The notes: generated by a model not told the origin, from the letters alone. DNA of 64,000 nt from Opitutales bacterium (GCA_028280845.1 JANQKZ010000034.1:62001-126000); one strand, 5' to 3'; counted from the first letter of the stretch, positions 1 through 9,277 are shown. Translations and numbers: made by a program.

Positions 1-371
1 GCTTCCTCTCGGGATTTGCCCGTAATGATGCAGTGATCAATCCAATCCACCAGCCGCCGGTCGCTTTGCTTCATGAGATGCTCCCGTCGCTGAATCAGGT
101 CGACATGCTCGTGGAAGTAGTGGTCTACCCGGGTCTGGCTTTCCTGGGAAATCTGTTTTTGCATTTTTGTCCGGCAGTCCAGGCAGATGGCATATTCAAA
201 AATGACTTCATCTTTTTTGAAGGCCCGCTCGATGAGGTAGGGCTGTTCAGTGGTGTAAATCGGACACCCGCACACCTGGCATTGGCGAAACGGTCCATCC
301 TCTGCAAAGGACTCAAACTCCGGGGGAATTGGCCGGCTATCGGGTTGATCCTCATAATCAGGAAGGTCCAT
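1..371 (-). CDS. Hypothetical zinc-ribbon-like protein (3' end outside window)
   Basis: This is an open reading frame on the minus strand that runs off the left edge, so only the N-terminal ~123 residues are visible. It begins MDLPDYEDQPDSRPIPPEFE and an in-frame TGA lies a short way upstream, which supports the ATG at 371. Two CxxC pairs (CQVCGC near residue 33 and CLDC near residue 65) look like a zinc-binding knuckle. They are followed by a charged, probably helical stretch. I do not recognise the family. The overlapping ORFs on both strands have no such organisation. Confidence 0.6.
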   Translation of the reverse strand, partial: MDLPDYEDQPDSRPIPPEFESFAEDGPFRQCQVCGCPIYTTEQPYLIERAFKKDEVIFEYAICLDCRTKMQKQISQESQTRVDHYFHEHVDLIQRREHLMKQSDRRLVDWIDHCIITGKSREE

Positions 372-507
372 GAGGATAGTATGAAATCAGATTGATAAAA
401 TCAGAAGGAAGAAATGCAGGTGGGGAGTGGATATTCGGGATCTCCGGGGCCCTAAACTGGGAGGCAATAGGCTTGAGTGTGGCGGCGGGGTCTCCATTTT
501 TTCAAAA

Positions 508-1032
508 ATGGCTCAGGATCCCAATGAACTGTTTGATGTGGTGGATAGCTCGGACCGAGTTATCGGTCAGTCCTCTCGAGGGGAGGTGCATCGCCTGGGG
601 CTACGGCATCGTGCTATCCACATCTGGTTATTCAATCGGGATGGGCAGTTGTTTATCCAGAAACGGTCCATGCAGAAGGACACCGCAGCAGGCAAATGGG
701 ATAGTTCAGCTAGCGGCCACGTGAATAGTGGGGAAAGGTATTTGGAGTCTGCCGAACGCGAGTGTGTCGAGGAATTGGGGTGCGCCTTGCACGGGATGCT
801 GTGGCCTATAATCAAGGTTGATCCCTGCGCCGAAACGGGGAATGAGTTTGTCTGGGTTTACCGGGGGACGCACGAGGGACCGTTTACCTTGCACCCGGAG
901 GAGATTGAGTGCGGGGAATGGATTTCGCCCACAAGGTTGGAACAGCAGTTCGCGTCCTCCCCGGATGCCTATGCCAGGTCTTTCCGGTATCTGTGGGAAC
1001 AGGTGCAGGCCGCCGGAGTCTACCTCATTTAA
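508..1032 (+). CDS. Nudix hydrolase, IPP-isomerase-like type
   Basis: The 174-aa product has a canonical Nudix box (GHVNSGE, seven residues, then RECVEELG), the Mg-binding site of pyrophosphohydrolases. The N-terminal 'ELFDVVDSSDRVIG' and 'RAIHIWLFN..GQLFIQKRS' pattern is typical of the YfcD/isopentenyl-diphosphate-isomerase-like Nudix branch. The substrate cannot be read from sequence. I chose the ATG at 508 because the upstream in-frame extension (from 427) has no family-like sequence and the conserved domain begins right after MAQDPNE. Confidence 0.88.
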   Translation: MAQDPNELFDVVDSSDRVIGQSSRGEVHRLGLRHRAIHIWLFNRDGQLFIQKRSMQKDTAAGKWDSSASGHVNSGERYLESAERECVEELGCALHGMLWPIIKVDPCAETGNEFVWVYRGTHEGPFTLHPEEIECGEWISPTRLEQQFASSPDAYARSFRYLWEQVQAAGVYLI

Positions 1033-1045
1033 ATTTCGTTTGCTT

Positions 1046-1570
1046 ATGAAACCATACTCCCTCCCGCTCCTCATCCTCTCGGTCGTAACTCTCCCCTCCC
1101 TGCTGTTGGCCGAAGCCGAGGACGTTCCCAATGAATTTGATTTCTGGGTGGGTCATTGGGATCTGACCTGGAAGGGCGACTTGGGTGGGGGTAAGGGGAA
1201 GAATGAGATCCTCAAGATTTTGGGGGACCAGGTGGTGCAGGAGAATTTTACCACCATGGGGGATCAACCATTTAAAGGTCAAAGTTACACTGTTTTTAAT
1301 AAAACGCTTAAGGTATGGGAACAGACCTGGGTCGATAATGCGGGGGGGTATCTGACTTTCCAGGGCAAGATGGAGGGGGATACCATGGTGCTATATGGGA
1401 CTCGCCAGGCCAAGCGACCGGATGGAAGTATGGTCGACACCCGGATGGTATTTAAAGAAATCAAAAAGGATTCACTGACCTGGAGCTGGGAGGCTTCGGC
1501 AGATGAGGGGAAGACCTGGCAGGTGAATTGGGAAATCCGGTATGTTCGGAGGGGTAGCGGTGGGCGCTGA
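1046..1570 (+). CDS. Exported DUF1579-like protein
   Basis: A 174-aa protein with a Sec signal peptide (MKPYSLPLLILSVVTLPSLLLAEAE) followed by 'FDFWVGHWDLTW' and repeated beta-strand patterns ending 'DEGKTWQVNWEI'. This resembles DUF1579/lipocalin-like small barrel proteins of unknown function. It starts 13 bp after the Nudix gene, so the two may be co-transcribed. The start at 1046 is chosen because it coincides with the signal peptide; the longer frame upstream overlaps the Nudix gene. Confidence 0.7.
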   Translation: MKPYSLPLLILSVVTLPSLLLAEAEDVPNEFDFWVGHWDLTWKGDLGGGKGKNEILKILGDQVVQENFTTMGDQPFKGQSYTVFNKTLKVWEQTWVDNAGGYLTFQGKMEGDTMVLYGTRQAKRPDGSMVDTRMVFKEIKKDSLTWSWEASADEGKTWQVNWEIRYVRRGSGGR

Positions 1571-1760
1571 GCGGTGAGAGGAAAAGCGATGCGACCGGGC
1601 TCCGAGCAGTCTGAATTTTCTGAAACCTGAAAACACTGGCTCAGCCGGCAGCTTGTTGCCCCACCTCATCCTGCGTCTGCGGACCAGGAGTGAGCCGGGT
1701 TATCTGAACGTCCATGGTGTGTCGATTGCCTATCATTGGGCTTCGGTTTAAAAGACGCCA

Positions 1761-4523
1761 ATGAGGTCATTCTACCTGTTCACCTTCATCCTTACCTGGC
1801 TTTCCCAAGCCTTATCCAACCCGGTGTATGTTCCCGGTGCCTCCAGTATCTGGCATCTGGAAATCCAGCCGGGGGAGGATGTGCTGGTTGCGGATTATTA
1901 CGGAAACCTCACTTCCAAGGATCTCCAAACAGGAAGCGAACATTGGACTTATTCAGCTGGCAGTTTCATTTTTGATATGAAAACTGCGGATTTGGAAGGA
2001 GATGGGCAGTCAGAAACACTTTACGTGACGGCTGACGGCGACCTCGTTGTCCTGAGTCCGAAGGGTACGCCGCTCTGGTCTTTTAGGTCCGGGAAGGCTC
2101 TCTTCAATGTGGTGGTGGGGGATTTTACCGGGGATGCTCACCTTGAGGTTGCCTGTGGGGGAATAGACCGCTTGGTCCGGATATTCGACTACCGCGGAAA
2201 TCTGCTTGCGGTATCGAAGGAGGCCGAACGGGTCGTGCACCGCTTAGCGGCCGGAGATTTATACGGGGATAGCTATGATGAAATCCTGAGTATTGAGGCT
2301 CGGACGACGGCGCACCTCATGGGTATCGCTTCCGGCAGTCTGCAGACTATCTGGAAAAAGCCGCTCCAAGTTCCAGAGGAAATGATCAATTGGGAGAATC
2401 CCGGCGGATCGTTTATGCCCTTTTCCATTATCATCGAAGACCTTGATGCAGACGGAAAACCGGAAATCGTAATGGGAGACACTTATTTTAACAAGCAGGC
2501 CGTTATGGTAACGAATCATAGAGGCGACCCTATTTGGATTTCGGATCGTCTGCCTGCCTTTGAGCAGGTGGACGGGGCTCAAATCGACTTTTATTCGACA
2601 GCTTTTGTCAGAGCGGCCGATCTGGTTCCGGAGATCCACGGGAAGGAAGTCCTTTCGGTTGCGGGCGGAATGTTCAGGATATGGGACCAAAGGGGAAAGC
2701 TCATCGCTCAACAGAACGGAAAGATCGCATTCGCGGACTTTGAGATCAGGGGTAGGGACATTTTTCTCGCCTCGAATCCCAACGGTGACACGACCCTCTA
2801 TCGCATTTCCTTCGATGAAGATTGGACAGAGGCCGTTGCTTCCCTGGAATTCCAGGGAAAAATCCGTAGAATAAAAGAGAACACTGAAACCCTATTGAAT
2901 CAGGTTCTGGAGTATGCTGCTCCCCCGGTCCTTGAACCGGTGTACGACCTGACGATTGGATTCCGATCGATTCTCACCACTCCCGAGGGGTATGAAAATC
3001 ACCGAAAGCAGGTCGACTGGTTTCAAGATCGATTCCCTTATTCCAACATTCGCCTGACGAAGAGTCTTAAGGTGATGGAAGCGGAACCGGTGCTCGATGA
3101 GAATGGCGACCCCTGGTTTCCCTGGCGCTTCCATACGGATTCTCTTCGTGGGACCAATACGGTAGCTGAAATTATACAAAAAGCCCGATGGATAGAAGAG
3201 CACCAGATTCCAACACTGTTCGTGGTCGGTCACTCCTGCATGCCCTCCATCACCTTGGATACTGCCGAAGCGATCTTGCAGGCTGCTCCCAACTACTGTC
3301 TCGGTTTTATTACCAATGAGGATGAACGGCTTGAGGTCATTCCCCGCTATTTTCGCCATTTCATGCAGGGGTTGGCTGATCTCTGTCTCGAGTACGGAGG
3401 GAAAATTTGCGCCACGAAAAATAAGGGGCTCTGGTGGATTACATCGCCGGCAGATCCCTGGGTCTTTGAAGCGCTTTTTGAAGAGGGTCGACGCACGGTA
3501 ACCATGGCATCGACGGAGGATTCAAACTCCCGTACACCCGAGCTCAATCTCATGGGGCGGGGCGGGCTCTGGCAAGCCGGTCTACTCCAGCGCAATGAAG
3601 TTTCTACCCATGCAGACATCTTTTCCTTTAACCGCTTTCACCAATGGGAGAATATCAAGGTGGGCCATCCCTACCTGCGGCTTCTGGTGGCTCATACGAC
3701 CATGGGAATGACTATGGTCAACACCCGCATTCGCGAGGTGTTTCCATCCGGCGACTCCTTTGAATTCACCCAAATCGGCCGTGAATCTTCTGAGTTGTTT
3801 ATTCATCTGTTGGGGAAAGGACTTGTTCGGTCTCCATCTCGTGAGCAGGCCCTGGGCTATTCACCGATCGGAATTGTGGTCCACAAGCCCCCACCGAACT
3901 TTCTCGCTGACGCGCATAATGGCCATGCTCCCGAGCTCTGGAAAGATGAGGAGAATCTCCACTGGGCGGTGCTTCCTCACAATGGAAATTTATGGGGAAT
4001 GACGACCACACCAGAACATGCACTTACCCATGTCTTATTTAATAAGCGGGTTCAATTTGGGTACCAGGTTCCGCCTACCCCATATGGCTTGGTCGCATTC
4101 GTTCCCGAACACGCGGATCTCGAGGACGTCCATGGGGTCACCGACTGGTGGCATACCGATGGGATCTCCATCTGGAAAGAGGGGGGGGCAAAGCTGACGG
4201 GAATGGGCGCCGCCGAGCGTTTGCGCCAAGACTTTGACGCTGCTGCCGGACAGCTTCCCGTTCGGCATATAGATCCGGACGAGGCAGTCTTTATGAATAT
4301 TCACCAGTTGGATCAGGACCGTATTCGGCTTTACCTCGTAGACCCGGGTTGGCTTGATCCTGAGGCCCGTGAGGTTGAGTTAAAGATTCAATGGCCCGGG
4401 CGATTCACAGCTCTCAACGTTCTCACGAATGAACGCTATTCCATCAAGGATTCCAGCTTCACCGTGCCCGTTCCCGCAGGTTTATTCACGATTGTGGATT
4501 TGCAACGAGGGCGTGAGCGTTGA
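1761..4523 (+). CDS. Exported beta-propeller two-domain protein, candidate polysaccharide lyase/hydrolase
   Basis: The 920-aa product has a signal peptide (MRSFYLFTFILTWLSQALS). Residues ~25-370 hold FG-GAP/PQQ-like propeller blades such as 'DLEGDGQSETLYV', 'DFTGDAHLEVACGG' and 'DLDADGKPEIVMGD'. A large second domain (~390-900) contains 'VVGHSCMPSITLDTAEAIL', 'HNGHAPELWKDEENLHWAVL' and a beta-sandwich-like C-terminus. I do not recognise this second domain. The size and order (propeller, linker, unknown C-terminal domain) resemble what is described for lambda-carrageenase CglA (GH150). That is an architectural similarity only, not an established assignment. Nearby sulfatase and GH43 genes fit a marine glycan degrader. 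Confidence 0.6.
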   Translation: MRSFYLFTFILTWLSQALSNPVYVPGASSIWHLEIQPGEDVLVADYYGNLTSKDLQTGSEHWTYSAGSFIFDMKTADLEGDGQSETLYVTADGDLVVLSPKGTPLWSFRSGKALFNVVVGDFTGDAHLEVACGGIDRLVRIFDYRGNLLAVSKEAERVVHRLAAGDLYGDSYDEILSIEARTTAHLMGIASGSLQTIWKKPLQVPEEMINWENPGGSFMPFSIIIEDLDADGKPEIVMGDTYFNKQAVMVTNHRGDPIWISDRLPAFEQVDGAQIDFYSTAFVRAADLVPEIHGKEVLSVAGGMFRIWDQRGKLIAQQNGKIAFADFEIRGRDIFLASNPNGDTTLYRISFDEDWTEAVASLEFQGKIRRIKENTETLLNQVLEYAAPPVLEPVYDLTIGFRSILTTPEGYENHRKQVDWFQDRFPYSNIRLTKSLKVMEAEPVLDENGDPWFPWRFHTDSLRGTNTVAEIIQKARWIEEHQIPTLFVVGHSCMPSITLDTAEAILQAAPNYCLGFITNEDERLEVIPRYFRHFMQGLADLCLEYGGKICATKNKGLWWITSPADPWVFEALFEEGRRTVTMASTEDSNSRTPELNLMGRGGLWQAGLLQRNEVSTHADIFSFNRFHQWENIKVGHPYLRLLVAHTTMGMTMVNTRIREVFPSGDSFEFTQIGRESSELFIHLLGKGLVRSPSREQALGYSPIGIVVHKPPPNFLADAHNGHAPELWKDEENLHWAVLPHNGNLWGMTTTPEHALTHVLFNKRVQFGYQVPPTPYGLVAFVPEHADLEDVHGVTDWWHTDGISIWKEGGAKLTGMGAAERLRQDFDAAAGQLPVRHIDPDEAVFMNIHQLDQDRIRLYLVDPGWLDPEAREVELKIQWPGRFTALNVLTNERYSIKDSSFTVPVPAGLFTIVDLQRGRER

Positions 4524-4550
4524 GGAGATCTGAGCATGGAGATGGGGATT

Positions 4551-5138
4551 TTATTGTCGGTTTAACTGGTCTTCCAGCCTGGCTTTGATGGTGGGCCACT
4601 CCGTATCGAGAATGCTGTAGTAGGCCGTGTCTCTCCATGTTCCATCGGGGAGGAGGGTGTGCTTTCGAAAAATCCCTTCGAAGGTAGCGCCCAGGCGGAG
4701 AATGGCCTGGCGGGATTGTTTATTCTCACTGTGGGTTTTCAAAAATACGCGGACCATGCCCAAATCCTCAAAGGCATGCCTCAGCATGAGTCGTTTGGCC
4801 TCGGTATTCACGAAGGTCCGTTGCCAGGCGGGAGTAATCCAGGTGCGACCAATTTCCAATGAGCGGTTCCGTGGATCGATGTCGAGATAACTGGAGGTGC
4901 CGACGATAGTGGGGGGATTTCCACGCAGGCAGGTGGCAAAGGCGAGCTGGCGCTCCGGTTTTCCCTCCAGGGTCAGGGGGGAGGCATACTGAATAAAAGA
5001 AGCCTCTGAGTCTGGTTTGTCATCCGGAAGGAAGGTCCAGATGGAGTCTACATCGCTTACCTGCCAGAGCGGGATCAGGTGTTGTCGGGTCAGGGGTTCC
5101 ATCACCACTTGGTGTCCGGTGAGCGGTTGTGGATTCAT
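4551..5138 (-). CDS. GNAT-family N-acetyltransferase, RimJ/RimL type
   Basis: The 195-aa product has the organisation of ribosomal-protein-type acetyltransferases (Acetyltransf_3). It has a central 'SLEIGRTWITPAWQRTFVNTEAKRLMLRHAFEDLGMVRV' region, equivalent to the acetyl-CoA-binding strand and loop, then 'ENKQSRQAILRLGATFEGIFRKH' near residue 150. The substrate is unknown. It begins 7 bp after ruvB and is probably the last gene of that transcript. Confidence 0.85.
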   Translation of the reverse strand: MNPQPLTGHQVVMEPLTRQHLIPLWQVSDVDSIWTFLPDDKPDSEASFIQYASPLTLEGKPERQLAFATCLRGNPPTIVGTSSYLDIDPRNRSLEIGRTWITPAWQRTFVNTEAKRLMLRHAFEDLGMVRVFLKTHSENKQSRQAILRLGATFEGIFRKHTLLPDGTWRDTAYYSILDTEWPTIKARLEDQLNRQ

Positions 5139-5145
5139 GAGAAGC

Positions 5146-6183
5146 TTAAAACAAACGCTCCTGGTTTTCAGAGGGAGAGGTCAGTCCGATGGCACTCCAA
5201 GCAAGGGGGGTTAGAACCCGCCCCTGGGGGGTACGCTGGAGGTAACCCTCCTGAATGAGGAACGGCTCATGTACTTCTTCTATGGTGTGCTGCTCTTCCC
5301 CTACAGCAACAGCGATGGTGCTGATTCCCACCGGTCCGCCATTATATTTGGTCGCGATTACATTGATGATTCGCTTGTCGAGTTCATCCAATCCGTTGTC
5401 ATCGATTTCGAGGAGTTCGAGGGCCTGAGCGGCAATCCCCTTATTGATGCGACCATCGGCTCGCTGCTGGGCAAAGTCTCGCACAAAATTGACGAGGTTA
5501 TTTGAGATGCGGGGGGTTCCCCGTGCTCTGCCTGCGATCTCCCGTGAGCCTGCTCCATCGATTTCCACGTCGAGCAGGGAGCAGGTCCGGTTGACGATTT
5601 TGATCAGGTGATCTTTGGGATAGTAGTCCAGCCTGGTCTGGAGAGTAAATCGACTGCGGAGGGGGGCGGTGAGCAGGCCAACGCGGGTGGTCGCGCCCAC
5701 GAGGGTAAATCGCGGCACATGGAGGCGGACTGAGCGGGCGTTGGGGCCTTGGTCGATCATAATATCGATTCTGAAATCTTCCATGGCGGAGTAGAGGTAC
5801 TCCTCCACCGATTTGGGGAGTCGATGAATTTCGTCGATGAAGAGAATATCGCCTTCGTCCAGATTAGTCAGGAGGCCGGCCAAGTCCCCGGGTTTGTCGA
5901 TAACCGGACCGCTGGTGATCCTGACCTGAGTCTGCATTTCATGTCCGAGGATGAGGGCCAGGGTTGTTTTACCGAGACCCGGAGGGCCACTGAGCAGAAT
6001 ATGGTTGAGCGGATCGCCTCGATCTCGGGCGGCCCCGACCATTACTCTCAAACGCTCGACTGTTTTCCTCTGTCCGGTAAAATCGTCGAAGCTGGGGGGA
6101 CGCAGGGCGGCTTCCTGGTCAGGCCGTTCAGGTTGGTTTAAGGCCTGTTCAATAAAGTCGGAGCCGGTGGCAGGATCTTGCAT
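5146..6183 (-). CDS. ruvB: Holliday junction branch-migration DNA helicase RuvB
   Basis: The 345-aa AAA+ ATPase drives branch migration of Holliday junctions together with RuvA. Visible are Walker A 'GPPGLGKTT', Walker B 'ILFIDEIHRLP', sensor 1 'LVGATTRVG', the arginine finger in 'PLRSRF' and the C-terminal winged helix ending 'YLQRTPQGRVLTPLAW'. Length and motif order are those of the family. RuvA and RuvC are not in the window. It lies 62 bp downstream of murA on the same strand. Confidence 0.97.
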   Translation of the reverse strand: MQDPATGSDFIEQALNQPERPDQEAALRPPSFDDFTGQRKTVERLRVMVGAARDRGDPLNHILLSGPPGLGKTTLALILGHEMQTQVRITSGPVIDKPGDLAGLLTNLDEGDILFIDEIHRLPKSVEEYLYSAMEDFRIDIMIDQGPNARSVRLHVPRFTLVGATTRVGLLTAPLRSRFTLQTRLDYYPKDHLIKIVNRTCSLLDVEIDGAGSREIAGRARGTPRISNNLVNFVRDFAQQRADGRINKGIAAQALELLEIDDNGLDELDKRIINVIATKYNGGPVGISTIAVAVGEEQHTIEEVHEPFLIQEGYLQRTPQGRVLTPLAWSAIGLTSPSENQERLF

Positions 6184-6245
6184 GGGGAAAGAGAGTGGAG
6201 GTCGGTCGGGGTCAGGCGGTGGACGTCATTCGAAGCATCCTACTG

Positions 6246-7544
6246 TTACTTCCATTCGACATCGGCACCGAGCCGTTGAAGGTTTTCAACGAAATGGGGG
6301 TGCGCCCGGCGGATGGGGTCGGCATTTTTGACTCGGCTATTGCCCGGAATACTGGCCGCGACCATAAAAAGAGCGATGGAGGCACGGATAATGTAGGGAG
6401 ACTCCACGGTGGAAGGACGAAGGGGCCTATTGCCGAAAACGATAATGCGGTGGGGGTCACACACGACGAGATGAGCGCCAAATTTGGTCAGTTCGGGGAG
6501 CCAACTGAATCCTCCTTCATAGACTTTATTCCAGAACATCATGGAACCTTGGGCGCGCACGGAGAGGGCTACCATGATGGGAAGGAGATCGACTGGAAAG
6601 TAGGGCCAGGGGGCGGCTTCAATCTTGGCGAGCAAGTTGGTGGTAAACGGGTCCTGGACATTGAGTGCCTGGTTGGGACGGACAATTGCAATGGGCCCCG
6701 CCGGGTCATTTTGTTCTTCAACAATAACGCCCAGCTTTTCGAAGCTACGGCTGATGAGATCGAAGTGATGAGGGACGGCCTGTTCGACCTGGACCTCCCC
6801 CCCCGTGATGGCACCGAGTGCGAGGAAGGTGGCAATTTCGTGATAATCGGAGGCGATTTGTGTATCGGCGGCTCCCAGCTCGAGACCTCCCTGGACCTGG
6901 ATCATGCTGGTGCCGATCCCTTCGATGTGGGCCCCCATCGCTTTGAGGAACAGGCAGAGGTCCTGAACATGCGGTTCACTGGCAGCATTGATGAGAACGG
7001 ATTCGCCCTGGGCCATGACTGCGGCCATGAGAAAGGTCTCGGTGGCGGTAACCGACATGTAGTCGGACCAGTGCCGGCATGGTTTAAAGGTTCCATTGAT
7101 TTCGAGGCGAAGGGGGTTTCCCCGTCCGGCCTGAACGCCAAAGTGGCTGAGGATTTCAAGGTGGGGATCGAGTTCACGGACCCCCAGGGCACAGCCTTTT
7201 ACATTTGTGAGCACCTTGAGCGCACCCCAGCGGTGTAGCAGGGGAGCGAAGAGGAGCACACTGGAACGCATGCCGGCAGGCAAGTCTGCGGTTTGTGCAC
7301 CGGCAAAATTGGAGTGGTCCAGTTCAAGAATCTGGGCGGCTTTATCCCAATGGATTCTGGATCCCTGGGCTTCAAAAAAAGCGACCAACTTTTCAACGTC
7401 GGTGATGGACGGAACATTGGACAGCCTGACGGGGTGATTGGTCAACAGGCTTGCGCAGACGATAGGAAGGACGGCATTTTTATTGCCGGAGGGACGGATG
7501 GATCCTTCGAGTGGGGTTCCCCCGTTTATGATGAGGTCAGCCAT
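6246..7544 (-). CDS. murA: UDP-N-acetylglucosamine 1-carboxyvinyltransferase (MurA)
   Basis: This enzyme transfers enolpyruvate from PEP to UDP-GlcNAc, the first committed step of peptidoglycan synthesis in the cytoplasm. The 432-aa product has the substrate-contact pair K22-N23 in 'SGNKNAVLP' and the catalytic cysteine at C118 in 'KGCALGVRELDPHLE', the loop that is the fosfomycin target. The two-domain EPSP-synthase fold runs over the whole length. The catalytic Cys is retained, not the Asp of resistant forms. It lies 12 bp after the basic protein gene, so co-transcription is likely. Confidence 0.95.
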   Translation of the reverse strand: MADLIINGGTPLEGSIRPSGNKNAVLPIVCASLLTNHPVRLSNVPSITDVEKLVAFFEAQGSRIHWDKAAQILELDHSNFAGAQTADLPAGMRSSVLLFAPLLHRWGALKVLTNVKGCALGVRELDPHLEILSHFGVQAGRGNPLRLEINGTFKPCRHWSDYMSVTATETFLMAAVMAQGESVLINAASEPHVQDLCLFLKAMGAHIEGIGTSMIQVQGGLELGAADTQIASDYHEIATFLALGAITGGEVQVEQAVPHHFDLISRSFEKLGVIVEEQNDPAGPIAIVRPNQALNVQDPFTTNLLAKIEAAPWPYFPVDLLPIMVALSVRAQGSMMFWNKVYEGGFSWLPELTKFGAHLVVCDPHRIIVFGNRPLRPSTVESPYIIRASIALFMVAASIPGNSRVKNADPIRRAHPHFVENLQRLGADVEWK

Positions 7545-7555
7545 GGATGGCGCCT

Positions 7556-8449
7556 TCAGGCGTCGGGTTTGCTTGAATTGTCCTTGGGATTGGAATCCCC
7601 GTCCGGGCGTGGGCGGCGGTTTTGAGAGCGGCGAGGCCCGCGTTTGCGGCTGCGTTTTTTTGCCGGAGGCCGCTCGCCCTGTGGGTCACCCTCTTTACGC
7701 TCACCCCTTGGACCACCCCGGCCCTTTTGTTGCCCTTGTCCGCGGGAACGGTTTCCGCCTCCGCTACCCTTGCGATACCCTTTTTTGGCGGGCGGACGTT
7801 TTTTCTTGGCCGGAGGCCGACCGGATTCTCCCTTCGGGGCGGGTTTTGGTTCTGGTTCGCCAGAAAATACTTTGGAGATGGCCGATGTGATTTTGCCGAA
7901 GAGGGAAGCTTTTTTGGCCGGAGCTGCCTTTTTCGCCGGGGCCCGTCTTCCTTCCCTTTGCGGTTTTTTGGCGGGAGCATCTCCCCGTGGCGGGCGATCT
8001 CCGCCAGTCCGGCGCTTCTGGCCGGAACGTGGTCCATCGCCGCGGCGCCGCTCCCCAGATCCCGAACGGCTTCGATCGGAGTGTCGTCCGGAACGGTCTC
8101 CGGCGGGATCCCTGCGCCGATCGCTCTTTTCAGAGGAGGCATCGGTGGAGGGTGCCTCCAGTTTTTTCATTTTCGCCTTAAACTCACGCTCAGAAATGGC
8201 ATCGACCATTTCGGGGGTGATTTCTACTTCGCCCATGCGAGATTGTCCCTGGCCAGAGCTTTCGCCCTTGCCAGCCGGTCTTCCCCGGCGGGAACGCCGT
8301 GGGCCGGTCTCTCTCTCGGGACTGGTTTTCTCAGACTTTTTGGAGGAATCACCATCTGGATTAGACTCGGGTGAGGATTCGCCGGGTTTATAGGATAATT
8401 GAGAGTCGTCGTATGAACTGCTCTTTTCGTGTTCTTCGAATTTTGGCAT
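7556..8449 (-). CDS. Highly basic low-complexity PAKK-repeat protein
   Basis: The 297-aa product is dominated by Lys, Arg, Gly, Ser and Pro. Its N-terminal third is acidic/serine-rich, with a short ordered patch 'VEITPEMVDAISEREFKAKM' near residues 75-95. The rest is disordered, with repeated PAKK/PPAKK motifs and RGG-like stretches. This resembles histone-H1-like or RNA-binding tails. A short ordered insert, 'ASLFGKITSAISKVFSG', interrupts the repeats. I do not recognise a family. It is the first gene of the apparent cluster with murA, ruvB and the GNAT gene. Confidence 0.65.
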   Translation of the reverse strand: MPKFEEHEKSSSYDDSQLSYKPGESSPESNPDGDSSKKSEKTSPERETGPRRSRRGRPAGKGESSGQGQSRMGEVEITPEMVDAISEREFKAKMKKLEAPSTDASSEKSDRRRDPAGDRSGRHSDRSRSGSGERRRGDGPRSGQKRRTGGDRPPRGDAPAKKPQREGRRAPAKKAAPAKKASLFGKITSAISKVFSGEPEPKPAPKGESGRPPAKKKRPPAKKGYRKGSGGGNRSRGQGQQKGRGGPRGERKEGDPQGERPPAKKRSRKRGPRRSQNRRPRPDGDSNPKDNSSKPDA

Positions 8450-8798
8450 ACGGGTATTTGGGATAGGATGAGTCCACAGGCTCGCGGTGAGGTCCTTCCC
8501 CCTGTCGGCTGCAATAGGCGAGCGATGTTGTTGCTAGCGGTCTCATGCTTTTTAAGTATAATATGGTCTATTCCGGGGGGGGCGGTGTCAGACGGGGAAG
8601 GTTTGCGACATAATCCTTGTCTGGGCCGGACTGGGTTCGCTCTGAAGTGGAGCGAAGCGAGTCTGGAGCCGAACTCCGGAACTTCATTTATGTAATCGGG
8701 ATCAATCGGCGCGCAAGTCCCTTTTATGACAAAAGAAAGGGCTGTGGGGCAGGGGAATGCGCTTGCGCACCAAAGCAGAGACCCTTTGATTCCTGTTT
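8450..8798. other. Intergenic region between divergent genes
   Basis: A 349-bp stretch separates the leftward basic-protein/murA cluster from the rightward dUTPase gene, so promoters for both must lie here. I see no convincing gene. A weak hairpin (CCCTTT...AAAGGG, near 8731-8754) is the only structure noticed. Confidence 0.4.
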
Positions 8799-9170
8799 AT
8801 GGATAAACTGGATGAAATCTTCCATCTGCAGCATGAGCTCAATCAGCGTATCGGGGTGCACACCGATGCAATGAGTGAGGAAGAAAAAGGAAAATGGGTG
8901 TTAAATTACACCCGGGCCATGCAGCAGGAGATCGCCGAGTTAGTCGACTCCGTTCCCTGGAAATGGTGGGCAAAGTATCAGGAATTTGATGAGCAGAATG
9001 CCAAGGTGGAGGTCATCGATCTATTTCACTTTCTTATTTCAATCGCACAGGTGCTCGGCATGACCCCGGAAGATGTGCATGCAGCTTATGTGAAAAAGAA
9101 TGTGGTAAACCACCAGCGGCAGGATTCGGGCTATAAGGAGAAGGACCACGAAGACTCCAAACATATCTGA
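8799..9170 (+). CDS. Dimeric (all-alpha) dUTPase-like protein
   Basis: The 123-aa all-helical protein matches the dimeric dUTP diphosphatase/MazG-like fold: 'QQEIAELVDSVPWKWWAKYQ' supplies the first acidic helix with the WxxWW-type aromatic patch, and 'KVEVIDLFHFLISIAQVLGM' supplies the second metal-binding ExxD helix. Its expected role is hydrolysis of dUTP to dUMP, which limits uracil incorporation and feeds dTMP synthesis. It is unrelated to the trimeric Dut family. It appears to be a single-gene unit. Confidence 0.85.
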   Translation: MDKLDEIFHLQHELNQRIGVHTDAMSEEEKGKWVLNYTRAMQQEIAELVDSVPWKWWAKYQEFDEQNAKVEVIDLFHFLISIAQVLGMTPEDVHAAYVKKNVVNHQRQDSGYKEKDHEDSKHI

Positions 9171-9230
9171 TTTGGCGAACCAAACGAGGAACTCGCTCGG
9201 ACTATCGGAGAAGTGTGATAGAACAGGGGT

Positions 9231-9263
9231 GGGAGTTGCCTATTACGAGGCAAGATAGCTCCC
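9231..9263. terminator. Possible bidirectional terminator hairpin
   Basis: An interrupted inverted repeat (GGGAG-TTGCC ... GGCAA-bulge-CTCCC) lies between the convergent dUTPase and phasin-like genes. It has no good T-tract, so a terminator role is inferred from position and stem only. Confidence 0.35.
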
Positions 9264-9277
9264 TGGGCATAGGCCGG

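Noticed and set aside
33-395. Open frame on the plus strand at the left edge
   Set aside because: It is antisense to the cysteine-containing partial gene and has no domain or coding pattern.
6195-7238. Long plus-strand frame opposite murA
   Set aside because: It is antisense to the well-supported murA gene and shows no recognisable domain.
7622-8393. Two ~250-codon plus-strand frames
   Set aside because: They are shadows of the low-complexity basic protein gene on the other strand and contain only composition-driven repeats.
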